Positions 8,421 to 8,744 of a stretch of 8,744 bases of DNA are shown piece after piece. The notes beneath the pieces are model-generated. The model ran no database searches and had not been told where the DNA came from. It saw nothing but the letters and a program-made list of their open reading frames with translations. Source of the stretch: Chloroflexota bacterium. GTDB lineage: Bacteria > Chloroflexota > Limnocylindria > QHBO01. The stretch is from NCBI GenBank assembly GCA_031177555.1, contig JAPSGM010000062.1, positions 1 through 8,744 of the forward strand, read 5' to 3'. Position 1 is the stretch's first letter. Every line of letters begins with the position of its first letter. The translations under genes and the position numbers were made by a program.

Positions 8421-8744
<324 letters not shown>

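Overview
The window is high-GC bacterial chromosome made almost entirely of housekeeping genes. It most likely comes from a Chloroflexota lineage of the Limnocylindria type. That guess is moderately confident and rests on three things: the high-GC codon use; a LysM membrane protein with an N-terminal CPFL...CPRY four-cysteine segment, which I associate with Chloroflexota; and a clpC-radA pair without the ctsR-mcsA-mcsB genes that precede clpC in Firmicutes. No mobile element, phage gene, CRISPR array or toxin/defence module is visible.

Layout from left to right. (1) Positions 1-42 hold the first 14 codons of a minus-strand gene that leaves the window. Its hydrophobic start and its place after radA suggest a YacL-like PIN/TRAM membrane protein. 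A plausible promoter lies at 147-176. (2) 193-1602 (-) is radA, a DNA-repair and branch-migration ATPase. It sits 20 nt downstream of (3) clpC, 1623-4100 (-), a complete two-ATPase Clp unfoldase with a ClpP-docking loop; the two probably form one operon. (4) 4315-6267 (-) is rpsA, a four-S1-domain ribosomal protein S1 with long acidic, Ala/Glu/Pro/Thr-rich tails at both ends. It probably starts at TTG behind an AAGGAG site, and its leader carries a strong hairpin and a possible 12-codon upstream ORF. (5) 6501-7322 (+) is an Fpg/Nei-family DNA glycosylase, divergent from rpsA. (6) 7319-8110 (-) is a single-pass membrane protein with an extracytoplasmic LysM domain. It converges on the glycosylase gene so tightly that both stop codons share one CTAG. 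(7) 8171-8286 (-) is 5S rRNA, and 8421-8744 (-) is the 3' end of 23S rRNA. Both belong to an rRNA operon transcribed leftward, with the LysM gene immediately downstream.

The themes are translation (23S and 5S rRNA, S1), protein quality control (ClpC) and DNA maintenance (RadA, Fpg-like glycosylase). The least explained parts are the four-cysteine/LysM membrane protein, the two disordered tails of S1 with their internal DNA repeats, the rpsA leader, and the substituted DNA-reading residues of the glycosylase. I see no convincing undescribed multi-gene system here.
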